The notes: generated from the letters alone by a model not told the origin. DNA of 47,495 bases from VGJV01 sp964646415 (GCA_964646415.1 CAZYEL010000006.1:1-47495); one strand, 5' to 3'. Positions 1 to 7,490 are shown, numbered from the stretch's first letter. Numbers and translations are program-made.

Positions 1-203
1 AAATTCTACCAGCTGGTCACTGGTCGAAAAATTGCGCTAGGAACTTGAATCCGCCCAAAGCTAGTTCTAAATCCGGTCGCCCGTCAAAAAAACTAGCCTT
101 GATTCATAAAGCTAAAAATCGGTGCGCGCCCTTGTGTACGCTGTTGGAACCAGAATAAGGCAGTATAAAGGGCGTGTTTTCGTGGCAAATCTGGAAAGGA
201 AAG
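1..203. other. non-coding edge region
   Basis: No credible gene, RNA or terminator is seen here. The stretch lies downstream of the minus-strand gene that ends at 204 and may hold its 3' untranslated region. Confidence 0.4.
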
Positions 204-620
204 TTATTTACTAGCAGACACTAAAAACCGGCTTAAATCTTTTAGAGAATACTTCGCCTCCGCCACATCTTTATAAATATCCCTTTGGATAGTGGTAAAT
301 AACAAAGATTCTGCGGTCTTTAACTTGTCAGCTGGTACTTTGTCCTCGCTGGTAAAAATTTTAACGAAGCCGGCCATTTCCTCATTGTGCGATACAAAAT
401 TACTCCGAAAGGGTTGGATGATAAAACCATTCACCTCCCCTCCTTTATCTAAATAAAAAGTAATCTCTTTCGCAACTTTCGCAAGGCGATTATCCGAGGG
501 AATCGGTTGTTTCGTCCAAAACAAAGAATCAGATTCATCATCATAAAATCTTTTCCAGTGTGCACGCTTTGCCACAAGGTGCAGCTTTTCTATAAATTGA
601 GAATAGTATTTTTTCTTCAT
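204..620 (-). CDS. hypothetical protein, possible partner of the upstream nuclease-like gene
   Basis: This 138-residue protein is soluble and mixed alpha/beta, with a lysine-rich N-terminus (MKKKYYSQFIEKL) and no signal peptide or membrane segment. I do not recognise the family. Its ATG lies inside the end of the upstream gene (617-1018), giving a 4-base ATGA overlap, so the two are translationally coupled. A small gene tightly coupled behind a BECR-fold nuclease-like gene could be an immunity or antitoxin protein. That is inferred from position alone. The coding region is more AT-rich than the pilus operon to its right, as is the upstream gene, which may point to acquisition. Confidence 0.6.
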   Translation of the reverse strand: MKKKYYSQFIEKLHLVAKRAHWKRFYDDESDSLFWTKQPIPSDNRLAKVAKEITFYLDKGGEVNGFIIQPFRSNFVSHNEEMAGFVKIFTSEDKVPADKLKTAESLLFTTIQRDIYKDVAEAKYSLKDLSRFLVSASK

Positions 621-1018
621 TTTTTCTTTAAGTATTCAATTTTCTCAATTCTGTCATTTATTACAAAAGGTTTAGGGGAAGATGTGAGATATGCAGATAC
701 GATTTTCTTCCGCTTCCCGAGATTCTTTCTTAAGATTATTTCCCAATACTCCCATTCCTCACCCCTTGTAGTTCTAACCCCTCCTTTAGTAATCTTACGA
801 TACTTTTTGCAATGAGCAATAACCTTACCAGAATACTCTTTAAGTGGGTAGGATGTTATGAAATCAGGGGAAATTAGTGCATCTTGTATACTTTCCCGCC
901 CCTCTACCCCCTTGATGGCGTCGTGGCGCTCACAATGTGTCTCGTAGCTATCTTTGTGAAAGAGAACATTTCCGTCTTGGAAAGTCGCAAATATATATCC
1001 ATCATCCGTCTCATACAT
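617..1018 (-). CDS. BECR-fold (PBECR/RelE-like) nuclease-type protein
   Basis: The 133-residue protein has the layout of small phage-type Barnase-EndoU-ColicinE5/D-RelE nucleases. A HCERH segment lies near residue 30, followed by a helix with IQDALISPDFI, then a C-terminal strand pair with WEIILRK and IVSAYLTSSP. The family pattern is His..His, an 'al.nPd.I' segment and a closing 'viTaY' strand, so an RNA-cleaving role is plausible. There is no transmembrane region. The gene precedes and overlaps a small hypothetical gene, as in many toxin-antitoxin or effector-immunity pairs. A -10-like TAGTAT sits 6 bases before the ATG. Assignment is by motif reading only. Confidence 0.6.
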   Translation of the reverse strand: MYETDDGYIFATFQDGNVLFHKDSYETHCERHDAIKGVEGRESIQDALISPDFITSYPLKEYSGKVIAHCKKYRKITKGGVRTTRGEEWEYWEIILRKNLGKRKKIVSAYLTSSPKPFVINDRIEKIEYLKKK

Positions 1019-1024
1019 ATTAGT

Positions 1025-1030
1025 ATACTA
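1025..1030 (-). promoter_or_regulatory. -10 box, leaderless-type promoter
   Basis: TAGTAT lies 6 bases upstream of the ATG at 1018. An overlapping TATACT (1022-1027) is closer, at 3 bases, so the exact box is uncertain. Confidence 0.4.
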
Positions 1031-1073
1031 CACTAAACAGCACCCCAGGGATAAATTGGCAGGTAGATACAAG

Positions 1074-1577
1074 CTACTTCAGCAATAAGCAATCACCAAT
1101 CTCTAATCCATGCTCAAAAACTTGCCGATAAGTAAAGGTCCCAATAAAATTAATTTTTTTACCTTGCAACAAGGGTAACAGTCTTTCATTTTCTCCGCTT
1201 TTTGCTTGGGGACAGGTAAGCTTCTGCTCATTAACTCTTATATCTATCAAGAAACCATCGCCAACCCTACTAACTTCTTTTACTACACCCTCTCCACGCA
1301 CCGAACTTCCAATATATTTAGTAAGAAAATCTTGTCGCTCCAGCACAGTATCAAGAGCTACCGCTTTAGAGAGAACATCTGAAATATTTATTGTACTAGT
1401 AGCGTTAAAAATCGGGTTGTCAATTATTTTGTTTGATGTTGTGTTTAGCACAACAAGTAACCCCCATCCGCCAAAAAGAGTACCAAAAATTGTCGCTATG
1501 GCAACTAAATATTTAAGCCAAAGAGGGACATCTTTAATATCACTCTGAATATTTCTGATTATCTCTTTTGCTTCCAT
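1074..1577 (-). CDS. membrane-anchored OB-fold-like protein
   Basis: The 167-residue protein has a cytoplasmic N-terminus of about 20 residues, one transmembrane helix (about residues 21-45, LKYLVAIATIFGTLFGGWGLL), a linker, and a C-terminal all-beta domain from about residue 80. That domain has the alternation 'GVVKEV..GFLIDI..KINFIGTF..GLEIGDC' typical of tRNA_anti-like OB domains, with two cysteines. Its role is unknown. The ATG lies 5 bases downstream of the mature 3' end of tRNA-Asp on the same strand, with no room for its own promoter or ribosome site. It is therefore almost certainly made from the tRNA transcript after 3' processing. Confidence 0.65.
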   Translation of the reverse strand: MEAKEIIRNIQSDIKDVPLWLKYLVAIATIFGTLFGGWGLLVVLNTTSNKIIDNPIFNATSTINISDVLSKAVALDTVLERQDFLTKYIGSSVRGEGVVKEVSRVGDGFLIDIRVNEQKLTCPQAKSGENERLLPLLQGKKINFIGTFTYRQVFEHGLEIGDCLLLK

Positions 1578-1582
1578 ATTTG

Positions 1583-1656
1583 CGCGGGCGGCCGGATTTG
1601 AACCGGTGATCTTCCCCGTGACAGGGGGACGCTTTACCAGGCTAAGCTACGCCCGC
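1583..1656 (-). tRNA. tRNA-Asp (GTC)
   Basis: The cloverleaf reads on the minus strand. The acceptor is GCGGGCG/CGCCCGC, the anticodon stem TCCCC/GGGGA with loop CTGTCAC (anticodon GTC), and the T-loop TTCAAAT. The first T-stem pair is an A/C mismatch. The discriminator base is G, as usual for Asp. The CCA end is not encoded. It sits between ligA and the OB-fold membrane gene. Confidence 0.93.
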
Positions 1657-1699
1657 AGACAAAGAGAAATATAAACAAAAAGAGGCTGAAAGTAAAACG

Positions 1700-3778
1700 C
1701 TATCTGATGAGTTTCAAAAACTCCTTCTCGGCGAGGATTGCCACTCCCAATTTCTTCGCCTTTTCATACTTTGAACCCGGCTCGGCGCCCGCGACCACAT
1801 AACCGGTCAGCTTGCTCACCGACTCCGATACCTCACCACCTAACGCGCGGATTTTCTCTTTCGCCCCTTCGCGCGACATAGATACAAGCGTACCGGTGAG
1901 CACAAAAGTCTTGCCGGATAACCGATGACTTATAACCGATGACTTATAACCTTCAATCTGTACTCCCGCCTTGTCGAGCCGTTCGATAAGCTTCATGTTC
2001 CTCGGTTCGCGAAACCACTCGTGGATGCTCGCCGCCACTTTTGGTCCCACGTCCGGAATTGTTTCGAGCATTTCCGCCGACGTGTCACGCATCACCGCGA
2101 GCACGTCCGAAGGTCGCGCAACTCGCCTTCCCGCTGCGACATACTCCGCAAGCGCCCGCGCTGTTTCTTCTCCGACATGAAGGATGCCTATCGCAAACAA
2201 AACCCGTGGGAGTGCCACGCGTTTTTTCGCCGCGACCTCATCAATGATATTCTCCGCCGACTTTTCGCCAAATCGTTCGAGTACTTCGATGTCGCCTTTC
2301 TTGAGTGTGAATATGTCCGCCGCGTCCGCAATCAAACCCTCATCCAAAAACCGATCGATAATTTTAGGGCCCAATCCTTCGATATTGAATCCACCGCGAG
2401 AAACGAAGTGATGCAGTCCCTCGCGATGCTTCGCGCCGCAGACAGGGCTCGAGCAACGGTAGAGCGCGCCCTCACGCACCACGGGCGAACCGTCCACGGG
2501 GCACTTGCCGGGGATCTTGAATTCCCTCTCCTTCCCCGTGCGCAACTCTTTAAGCACCTTCACCACTTGAGGTATCACATCGCCCGCACGGCTCACCACC
2601 ACCGTGTCGCCGATTTTGAGCCCTAAACGCCCCACCTCATCCGCGTTGTGAAGCGTTGCATGGGTAATAGTCACCCCGCTCACCTCCACCGGGCGCATCA
2701 CCGCAACCGGCGTAAGCACACCCGTGCGCCCCACCTGCACCCTAATACTTTCCACCACCGTCGTCGCCTCACGTGGCGAGAACTTATAGGCAACCGCGGC
2801 GCGGGGCGCTTTCCCTATAATCCCCGCATCGCGGTAAATCGCGTTATCATCCACCGTGACCACGATACCGTCGATCTCATACGGCAATTTCTCCCGCATC
2901 TTTTTCACCGCCGCGTGGAATGCGAAGACTTCGCCAAGCGTCCGCACCGCCTTGCCGTGAGGATTTGTCTTAATACCAAACTCGCGGAGCGCCCGATATT
3001 CCGCACTATGGGAAGGATAATCTGCTAAATACCTGCTCTCTTCTTTGTTTCTTCCCACAATGCCGTACGCGAAAAAATCGAGCTTCCGGCTCGCGCTAAT
3101 ACTCGGATCAAGCTGGCGAATGGCGCCTGCGGCGACGTTCCGCGGGTTCGCATAAAGCTTCTCCCCCGCCCGTTCCTGCTCCTTATTCATGCGTGCGAAT
3201 TCCTTCTTCGTCAAAAACACCTCGCCGCGCACAAAAAGCTCCCGCGGAGCACTTCCACTCCGTGGTGAGCCCGTCGCACCATCGAGCCGGAGCGGTATCG
3301 CGTCAATGGTTTTTATATTTTGAGTGACGTCCTCGCCCGTGAACCCGTCGCCGCGCGTCGAGCCCTGCACAAACACTCCATCCCGATAGATGAGTTCCAC
3401 CGCCAAACCGTCCATTTTGATGTCGCAGTAGAAAGGCGCCTGCACGGGCCGCCCCAGGTAATTTTCGAGTCGCTCGTACCATGCGCGCACATCATCTTCG
3501 GAAAATGCATCCTCAAGCGAACTCATCCGCCGCCGCCCCTCCCGCGTGACTTTCTTGAACTCGGGAAGCGGCTTCCCCGCCACCCGCCGGGTGGGAGAGT
3601 CCGGCGTAATGAACTGCGGGAACTGCCGCTCCAAGTCGAAAAGTTCTTTCTTGAGCGAATCCAACGCCTCGTCCGAAATGAGCGACTTGTCACGCACATG
3701 ATACGCATACCGATACCGGTTAATCTCGTGTTTCAGTTTCTCGATGCGGCCCCGTGCTTGGACCTGTTCATGAATCAT
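1700..3778 (-). CDS. ligA: NAD-dependent DNA ligase
   Basis: The 692-residue protein seals nicks in replication and repair using NAD+. In order it has the Ia domain, the nucleotidyltransferase domain with catalytic Lys121 in KMDG, the OB fold, a zinc finger, helix-hairpin-helix repeats and a C-terminal BRCT domain (about 615-692). The zinc finger starts CPVD where the family has CPxC, so the second Cys ligand is missing; the others (CSSPVC) remain, with a nearby His. Just before the BRCT domain a 35-bp array of 7-bp words (1918-1952) encodes KSSVISHRLSG in frame. A second small insertion (DGATGSPRSGSAP) precedes the VRGEV motif. The start overlaps the pilin gene stop (ATGA), so ligA is the last gene of the pilus operon. 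Confidence 0.97.
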   Translation of the reverse strand: MIHEQVQARGRIEKLKHEINRYRYAYHVRDKSLISDEALDSLKKELFDLERQFPQFITPDSPTRRVAGKPLPEFKKVTREGRRRMSSLEDAFSEDDVRAWYERLENYLGRPVQAPFYCDIKMDGLAVELIYRDGVFVQGSTRGDGFTGEDVTQNIKTIDAIPLRLDGATGSPRSGSAPRELFVRGEVFLTKKEFARMNKEQERAGEKLYANPRNVAAGAIRQLDPSISASRKLDFFAYGIVGRNKEESRYLADYPSHSAEYRALREFGIKTNPHGKAVRTLGEVFAFHAAVKKMREKLPYEIDGIVVTVDDNAIYRDAGIIGKAPRAAVAYKFSPREATTVVESIRVQVGRTGVLTPVAVMRPVEVSGVTITHATLHNADEVGRLGLKIGDTVVVSRAGDVIPQVVKVLKELRTGKEREFKIPGKCPVDGSPVVREGALYRCSSPVCGAKHREGLHHFVSRGGFNIEGLGPKIIDRFLDEGLIADAADIFTLKKGDIEVLERFGEKSAENIIDEVAAKKRVALPRVLFAIGILHVGEETARALAEYVAAGRRVARPSDVLAVMRDTSAEMLETIPDVGPKVAASIHEWFREPRNMKLIERLDKAGVQIEGYKSSVISHRLSGKTFVLTGTLVSMSREGAKEKIRALGGEVSESVSKLTGYVVAGAEPGSKYEKAKKLGVAILAEKEFLKLIR
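1918..1952. repeat. heptad array inside ligA
   Basis: Five consecutive 7-bp words alternate ATAACCG and ATGACTT, so the exact period is 14 with a 7-bp sub-period. The array lies in frame in the linker between the HhH and BRCT domains of LigA. No opposing arm is adjacent. Confidence 0.85.
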
Positions 3779-4257
3779 GGGAGACTCGTAGGCACGAAGG
3801 GCTTGACTTCCTGAATTTTGAGAATGCGGCTCGCGCCGTTAAATTCGCCGGAAGAAAGAATGGAATAGAGATTGGCGTCGCCACAGGACGTAGGATGCCC
3901 GTCCTTTATAAAACAGGATATCCTGACCGAGGCGCCATTTGAAAACGAGAACGAGGGAGTGTTGCTCTGTTGTTCATCTTGGCATAGATTGTTGTTGATC
4001 GGCTTCCGGGTATAACAGTAGAGTGCCCACTCGATACCCGCGTCCGCCGCTGCAATCGCCGCCGTGGAAGAATTCGAATCGGTTGCCTGACGAATCTGGG
4101 ATGTCATAAGAATCCCTGCCACCACTGTCGCCGCGAGGAAAATGCCTCCCATCGTAAGTACGGCGAGAATCATTGCCTGCCCGGCAGTAGCCCCGCCCAG
4201 CGGGATCACTGCCGCACGTGCTTTCATGGTCGACCTATGGGAATATCTCGGCATCAT
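3775..4257 (-). CDS. PilX-like minor pilus protein
   Basis: This protein of about 160 residues has an N-terminal hydrophobic helix (GQAMILAVLTMGGIFLAATVVAGILM), followed by 'AAADAGIEWALYCY', the hallmark of PilX/PulK-type N-terminal regions in which acquired residues follow a pilin-like helix. The rest is a small Cys-containing globular domain. The start is placed at 4257, where ATG overlaps the TGA of the preceding prepilin gene; a longer frame to 4293 exists but would lie inside that gene. Its own stop overlaps the ligA start in the same ATGA fashion. It probably acts as a pilus tip or initiation component. Confidence 0.8.
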   Translation of the reverse strand: MMPRYSHRSTMKARAAVIPLGGATAGQAMILAVLTMGGIFLAATVVAGILMTSQIRQATDSNSSTAAIAAADAGIEWALYCYTRKPINNNLCQDEQQSNTPSFSFSNGASVRISCFIKDGHPTSCGDANLYSILSSGEFNGASRILKIQEVKPFVPTSLP

Positions 4258-5225
4258 GGGTTGAGCTTGCTGTCCGTGTTGTACACATCGCATGTCACCG
4301 CTTCGTTTACCGCAACCCTCCCCAATTCAGGAAGGGCTTCGCTCTGCCCTTTGCAATCACGGTCGAAACTCTTTGTGTAATTCCCCAATTGCCGCTCATC
4401 CACGCAAAATTCCCCCTCTGCAAGCGTCATCGTGGTTCCTTTCTGCGACCCCGCAAAGATACACACATCTGGCTTGTTAGGTGTGCGGTTGATAAAATCG
4501 CCGCAGATGCCTTTTTTAAGTTCCTCCACCGCGTTATGCCACTGTTCCTCGCTGTAATTAGCAGGCTTCCCGCACGGCCGCACCTTATACCCCACCACCG
4601 CCATCGTGAAGTCCGAGGAGGTGGCAATACCAGTGGACAAATTGCGGACATCTTTCCTCACCGTCAGGGTCGGCGGGTCGTCATCCATAAGCCGCGCGCT
4701 TACCGTCGTCTGAAGACGCACCGGGCTCCCCGAAATACCCGGGTCGGTGGTACTCGCCACCACTCCAAGCATGATGGTGACCCGGGGCGGGAACCCGTCT
4801 TTCTTATCGGTTCCTTGCACATCAAAGGCAGCATTCGTAACTCTCACGTTGTCGCCGATGATTCCCCCGCCCAAAAACACCGTGCTGGATTGGGGAGTAG
4901 CAACCTGTTTCATACGCCACAATTCTCCCAAATCCTTCCGCCATAGGTACAGCACCGTTTCTCCCTTCGCGTTCATAAAGGTGTAATTAGGATATGCTCC
5001 CGGCTTCAGCGAGAATTCCACGCCGGTGCGTATTTCCCGCGCCATCGTTTCAAGCGCCTGGTTCACGTTGCTGTTCACCGCCAAAAGGAGCTGCGCCTGC
5101 CGCTGCGTGCGGAGCGCCCGCGCGAACCCTCCCACCGCAATCGTCACGATTATGCTGAAAAGCCCGATGGCAACAAGCATCTCAACGATGGTGAATCCAG
5201 AATGAGCTTTTAGCGGTGACTTCAT
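4254..5225 (-). CDS. PilW/GspJ-like minor prepilin
   Basis: The 323-residue protein has a short basic leader and a type III prepilin cleavage motif (HSG|FTIVEMLVAIGLFSIIVTIAVGGF), with Glu at +5 of the mature form. The long pilin helix continues through QAQLLLAVNSNVNQALETMAREIR. A large C-terminal globular domain with several cysteines follows. Length and helix pattern fit PilW/GspJ minor pilins that start pilus assembly at the inner face of the membrane. It lies between the PilV-like and PilX-like genes, the usual minor-pilin order. The ATG at 5225 is the first in-frame Met before the leader. Confidence 0.85.
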   Translation of the reverse strand: MKSPLKAHSGFTIVEMLVAIGLFSIIVTIAVGGFARALRTQRQAQLLLAVNSNVNQALETMAREIRTGVEFSLKPGAYPNYTFMNAKGETVLYLWRKDLGELWRMKQVATPQSSTVFLGGGIIGDNVRVTNAAFDVQGTDKKDGFPPRVTIMLGVVASTTDPGISGSPVRLQTTVSARLMDDDPPTLTVRKDVRNLSTGIATSSDFTMAVVGYKVRPCGKPANYSEEQWHNAVEELKKGICGDFINRTPNKPDVCIFAGSQKGTTMTLAEGEFCVDERQLGNYTKSFDRDCKGQSEALPELGRVAVNEAVTCDVYNTDSKLNP

Positions 5226-5244
5226 GGGTGTTTTTATTTACTCC

Positions 5245-5279
5245 AAACTTAAAGCTTATCGCTTCAAGCTATGCTTAAG
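5245..5279. repeat. heptad array between two prepilin genes
   Basis: Five 7-bp words related to AAGCTTA run across the end of the PilV-like gene and the gap before the PilW-like gene. The array is itself partly palindromic (AAGCTTA...AAGCTAT). Confidence 0.6.
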
Positions 5280-5859
5280 GTCTTGTCCAATTGTAAAAAT
5301 GGTCCTCAACATTTATCTCAAACTGCCCGCCGCCGCGCGTGGTCCATCGTACGATTGAGTTCACGGTGAGCGCGAAGGCTTTCTTGGGATTTGGGTCATT
5401 GGGAACCACCTTAATCTGCCGCACAAAAGGGGTTTTTTGCTTTCCCTCAATGTACATATACTGCCCCTTTTCATCAACGGTGAGTTGTTCGCCCTTATAG
5501 GGATGCGCAAACTGTTCCCCCGGACAAGAACCGGGGACATTCCACAGTTGCCAATCCGCTTCATAGCTTGCCTCCTGTTCAAACCCCGTGTTCCATTCGC
5601 AATCTTCGTTTAAGTTCTGACCATGGGCGATATTCGCATCCACCACATTCTTCACGATTTCCACTCCTTCAAGCGCGAGGTAATTCGCCACATAAGTGTC
5701 CGCCACCACGCGATTCAAGCTCAACGAGTTTGCGAGAAGCGTAAGGAGCCCTAAAAAACCGAAGACGAGAACGCTCAACGCCACCATCGCCTCCACAATG
5801 TAAAATCCGGTACGCGGAGTGGTAAGCGATAAGCGATAAGCGATAAGCAGCGAGCGCAT
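5275..5859 (-). CDS. PilV-like minor prepilin
   Basis: This protein of about 194 residues has the prepilin cleavage site RTG|FYIVEAMVALSVLVFGFLGLLTLLANS, with Glu5, and a globular C-terminal domain with Cys residues. The ATG at 5859 is chosen over 5892 because a perfect TATAAT lies 7 bases before it. The leader peptide (MRSLLIAYRLSLTTPRT) is encoded by four tandem 7-bp words of TAAGCGA type on the plus strand. Change by one word would shift the frame, so the gene is a candidate for phase variation. It follows the GspH-like gene and precedes the PilW-like gene. Confidence 0.85.
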   Translation of the reverse strand: MRSLLIAYRLSLTTPRTGFYIVEAMVALSVLVFGFLGLLTLLANSLSLNRVVADTYVANYLALEGVEIVKNVVDANIAHGQNLNEDCEWNTGFEQEASYEADWQLWNVPGSCPGEQFAHPYKGEQLTVDEKGQYMYIEGKQKTPFVRQIKVVPNDPNPKKAFALTVNSIVRWTTRGGGQFEINVEDHFYNWTRP

Positions 5860-5915
5860 CCACTGTATTATACCCCACTTAGCACTTATCACTTCACACT
5901 TATTGCTATGCTTAA
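5823..5915. repeat. paired inverted heptad arrays around the pilV-like promoter
   Basis: The left arm (5823-5850) is four words of TAAGCGA type. The spacer (5851-5873) holds the ATG and the TATAAT box. The right arm (5874-5915) is six words of inverse type (CACTT, ATCACTT, AGCACTT). The arms can pair imperfectly into a hairpin with the promoter in the loop. Confidence 0.85.
5867..5872 (-). promoter_or_regulatory. -10 box, leaderless-type promoter
   Basis: A perfect TATAAT, preceded by GGGG, ends 7 bases before the ATG at 5859. The same GGGGTATAAT block precedes the neighbouring GspH-like gene and pilM. Confidence 0.75.
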
Positions 5916-6559
5916 AAATTCACCCCTCCTGTAAACATTACTTTTACCGTGGTTGTTGCTTTTCCATCAACCGTCTCAAGCGTGAGCGTGCCGAGCGAAG
6001 CGGAAGGCGTGCCGCTCCCATCCGCCCAAATGAACGTCTGCGGGTCCGGCGCGAGGAAAAACACTCGGTCGAGCTTCCCGGCATCGGCACGCAAGCGCAC
6101 CTCCGAGTCAAAAACAATCTCTTCTTCGGTAGAAACCCCGTTCTCCCCCCCCACAAAGTCCGAAAAGGGACGCAGGGTGCCATCGGCTTTCTTGCACACT
6201 TCAACTCCCTCCGGCGGTAAAGCACCTGCCTCAGGAGTAAGAGAGTAATGGAAAAGAATGAGCGATGAGGGATTTCCATAGCTCACCCGCACGCCATACC
6301 CGCACGGCCTGCCCGCCACGGATTCCCGCAACTTCGTCGAGAGAGTAAGAGACTTTGCCTTGAGTACAAATTGGCCCGCTTGCGCGCGCTGGATGAAAAG
6401 CGTGGTTTGATTATGGCTTACCGAAGAATAGGAAAGTCCGTACGCGGCAAGCAAAATGCTGATGGAAACCACCACAAGAATCTCGATGAGGGTGAAGCCC
6501 CGACGTGAAGCGTCGGGAACAGTAGGCAGTAGGCGGTAGGCGGTAGATGGTAGGCGCAT
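5912..6559 (-). CDS. GspH/FimT-like minor prepilin
   Basis: This protein of about 215 residues has the cleavage motif SRRG|FTLIEILVVVSISILLAAYGLSY, Glu at +5, then a beta-rich C-terminal domain. The pattern fits FimT/GspH pseudopilins. The ATG at 6559 is favoured because TATAAT lies 7 bases upstream; an earlier Met at 6592 would be upstream of that promoter. The leader MRLPSTAYRLLPTVPDASRR is made of five 7-bp words (6521-6555) followed by a small palindrome encoding PDASRRG. Loss or gain of one word would frameshift the gene. Confidence 0.85.
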   Translation of the reverse strand: MRLPSTAYRLLPTVPDASRRGFTLIEILVVVSISILLAAYGLSYSSVSHNQTTLFIQRAQAGQFVLKAKSLTLSTKLRESVAGRPCGYGVRVSYGNPSSLILFHYSLTPEAGALPPEGVEVCKKADGTLRPFSDFVGGENGVSTEEEIVFDSEVRLRADAGKLDRVFFLAPDPQTFIWADGSGTPSASLGTLTLETVDGKATTTVKVMFTGGVNF

Positions 6560-6622
6560 TCGCTTTATTATACCCCACTTCCCACTTCCCACGTACCGCT
6601 TAAAGCGAGAAGCTTAAAGCTG
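6521..6622. repeat. paired heptad arrays around the gspH-like promoter
   Basis: The left arm is five exact-period words (AGTAGGC, AGTAGGC, GGTAGGC, GGTAGAT, GGTAGGC; 6521-6555). The spacer (6556-6573) holds the ATG and TATAAT. The right arm (6574-6622) starts CCCACTT, CCCACTT, CCCACGT, ACCGCTT and drifts into AAAGCGA/GAAGCTT words that encode the C-terminus of the prepilin peptidase. Confidence 0.85.
6567..6572 (-). promoter_or_regulatory. -10 box, leaderless-type promoter
   Basis: A perfect TATAAT ends 7 bases before the ATG at 6559, in the spacer between two heptad arms. Confidence 0.75.
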
Positions 6623-7490
6623 CTTTCAGATACCACCCCACAAATTCAAAGCCCATAAAGAACACGAATGTCGCCGCGAGCGCAATGAACGGCCCGAACG
6701 GAAGCGCGCTTTTCATGGTTTTTCCCCCCATCGCCATACCGAGAATTCCTGCCACGGCACCCAACACAAAAGACAATCCCAGAAGCACCATGATGTCCGG
6801 CCACCCGAATAGAGCGCCCAGCGCCGCCGCAAGCTTCACGTCTCCCAGCCCCATTCCCCGCCCGCGCGTGACGACGAGCAACGCAAGAAGCCCCAACCCT
6901 CCCGCAAGAAAGCCGAAAAGCTTATTCAGCCAAATATGCGACGAAGCGAAAAGAAGCATGCCATACGACTGGAGAAGCGACCCCCCCACGACATCCATGC
7001 TCGGCGTAAGCGCCGCGACCGCGATGCCAACGAGTATAAGCAGCACATTGCCCTCGTCGGGAATAATACGAAGCCGGATATCGATTGCGGCGATGAGAAG
7101 AAGTGTGAGAAGCGCAAAAATCCATGCGCCGCAGAGTAAGTAATAAGTAGCAGGCAGCAGGTAGTAGAGAGATACGATGCGAAGGGGAACGAAAACGAAA
7201 ATCAGACCCGAAAGAACCTCGACGATAGGGTATTGAATACTCAACCGCGCCCGACACGAACGGCAACGGCCGCGTTGGAGAAAAAAACTCACGAGTGGAA
7301 TAAGCTCGAACCACCGGAGCGTCTTTCTGCAATGGGGGCAGTATGACCTCCTCTCGCCACGCGCCCCCAAGCCGATGGCATGCCGCGAGAACAAAAAGCG
7401 CGCCGGGTCATAGCGAAGCGATACAACGTTTATGAAGCTCCCCACCACAAGCCCAAAGGCAAAAAGCACAATACCAGTCGCGAATGTCAT
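6600..7490 (-). CDS. pilD: prepilin leader peptidase/methyltransferase
   Basis: The 296-residue polytopic aspartic protease cleaves prepilin leaders and N-methylates the new terminus. The N-terminal domain has the two CxxC pairs (YCPHC and CRSC) around residues 50-80. The catalytic aspartates are in AAIDIRLRIIPD and GLGDVKLAA. About eight membrane segments are visible. Between the Cys-rich domain and the first catalytic Asp, the segment SLYYLLPATYYLLC is encoded by a five-word heptad array (7135-7169) and looks like an in-frame insertion. It is flanked by the major pilin gene and the minor prepilins, its substrates. Confidence 0.95.
   Translation of the reverse strand: MTFATGIVLFAFGLVVGSFINVVSLRYDPARFLFSRHAIGLGARGERRSYCPHCRKTLRWFELIPLVSFFLQRGRCRSCRARLSIQYPIVEVLSGLIFVFVPLRIVSLYYLLPATYYLLCGAWIFALLTLLLIAAIDIRLRIIPDEGNVLLILVGIAVAALTPSMDVVGGSLLQSYGMLLFASSHIWLNKLFGFLAGGLGLLALLVVTRGRGMGLGDVKLAAALGALFGWPDIMVLLGLSFVLGAVAGILGMAMGGKTMKSALPFGPFIALAATFVFFMGFEFVGWYLKAALSFSL
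7135..7169. repeat. heptad array inside pilD
   Basis: Five words, AGTAAGT, AATAAGT, AGCAGGC, AGCAGGT and AGTAGAG, lie in frame in the prepilin peptidase and encode YYLL-type repeats in a hydrophobic loop or helix. Confidence 0.85.

Noticed and set aside
2021..2626. Plus-strand open frame of 201 codons inside ligA
   Set aside because: It is fully antisense to conserved LigA domains and Arg/His-rich, as expected of a shadow frame.
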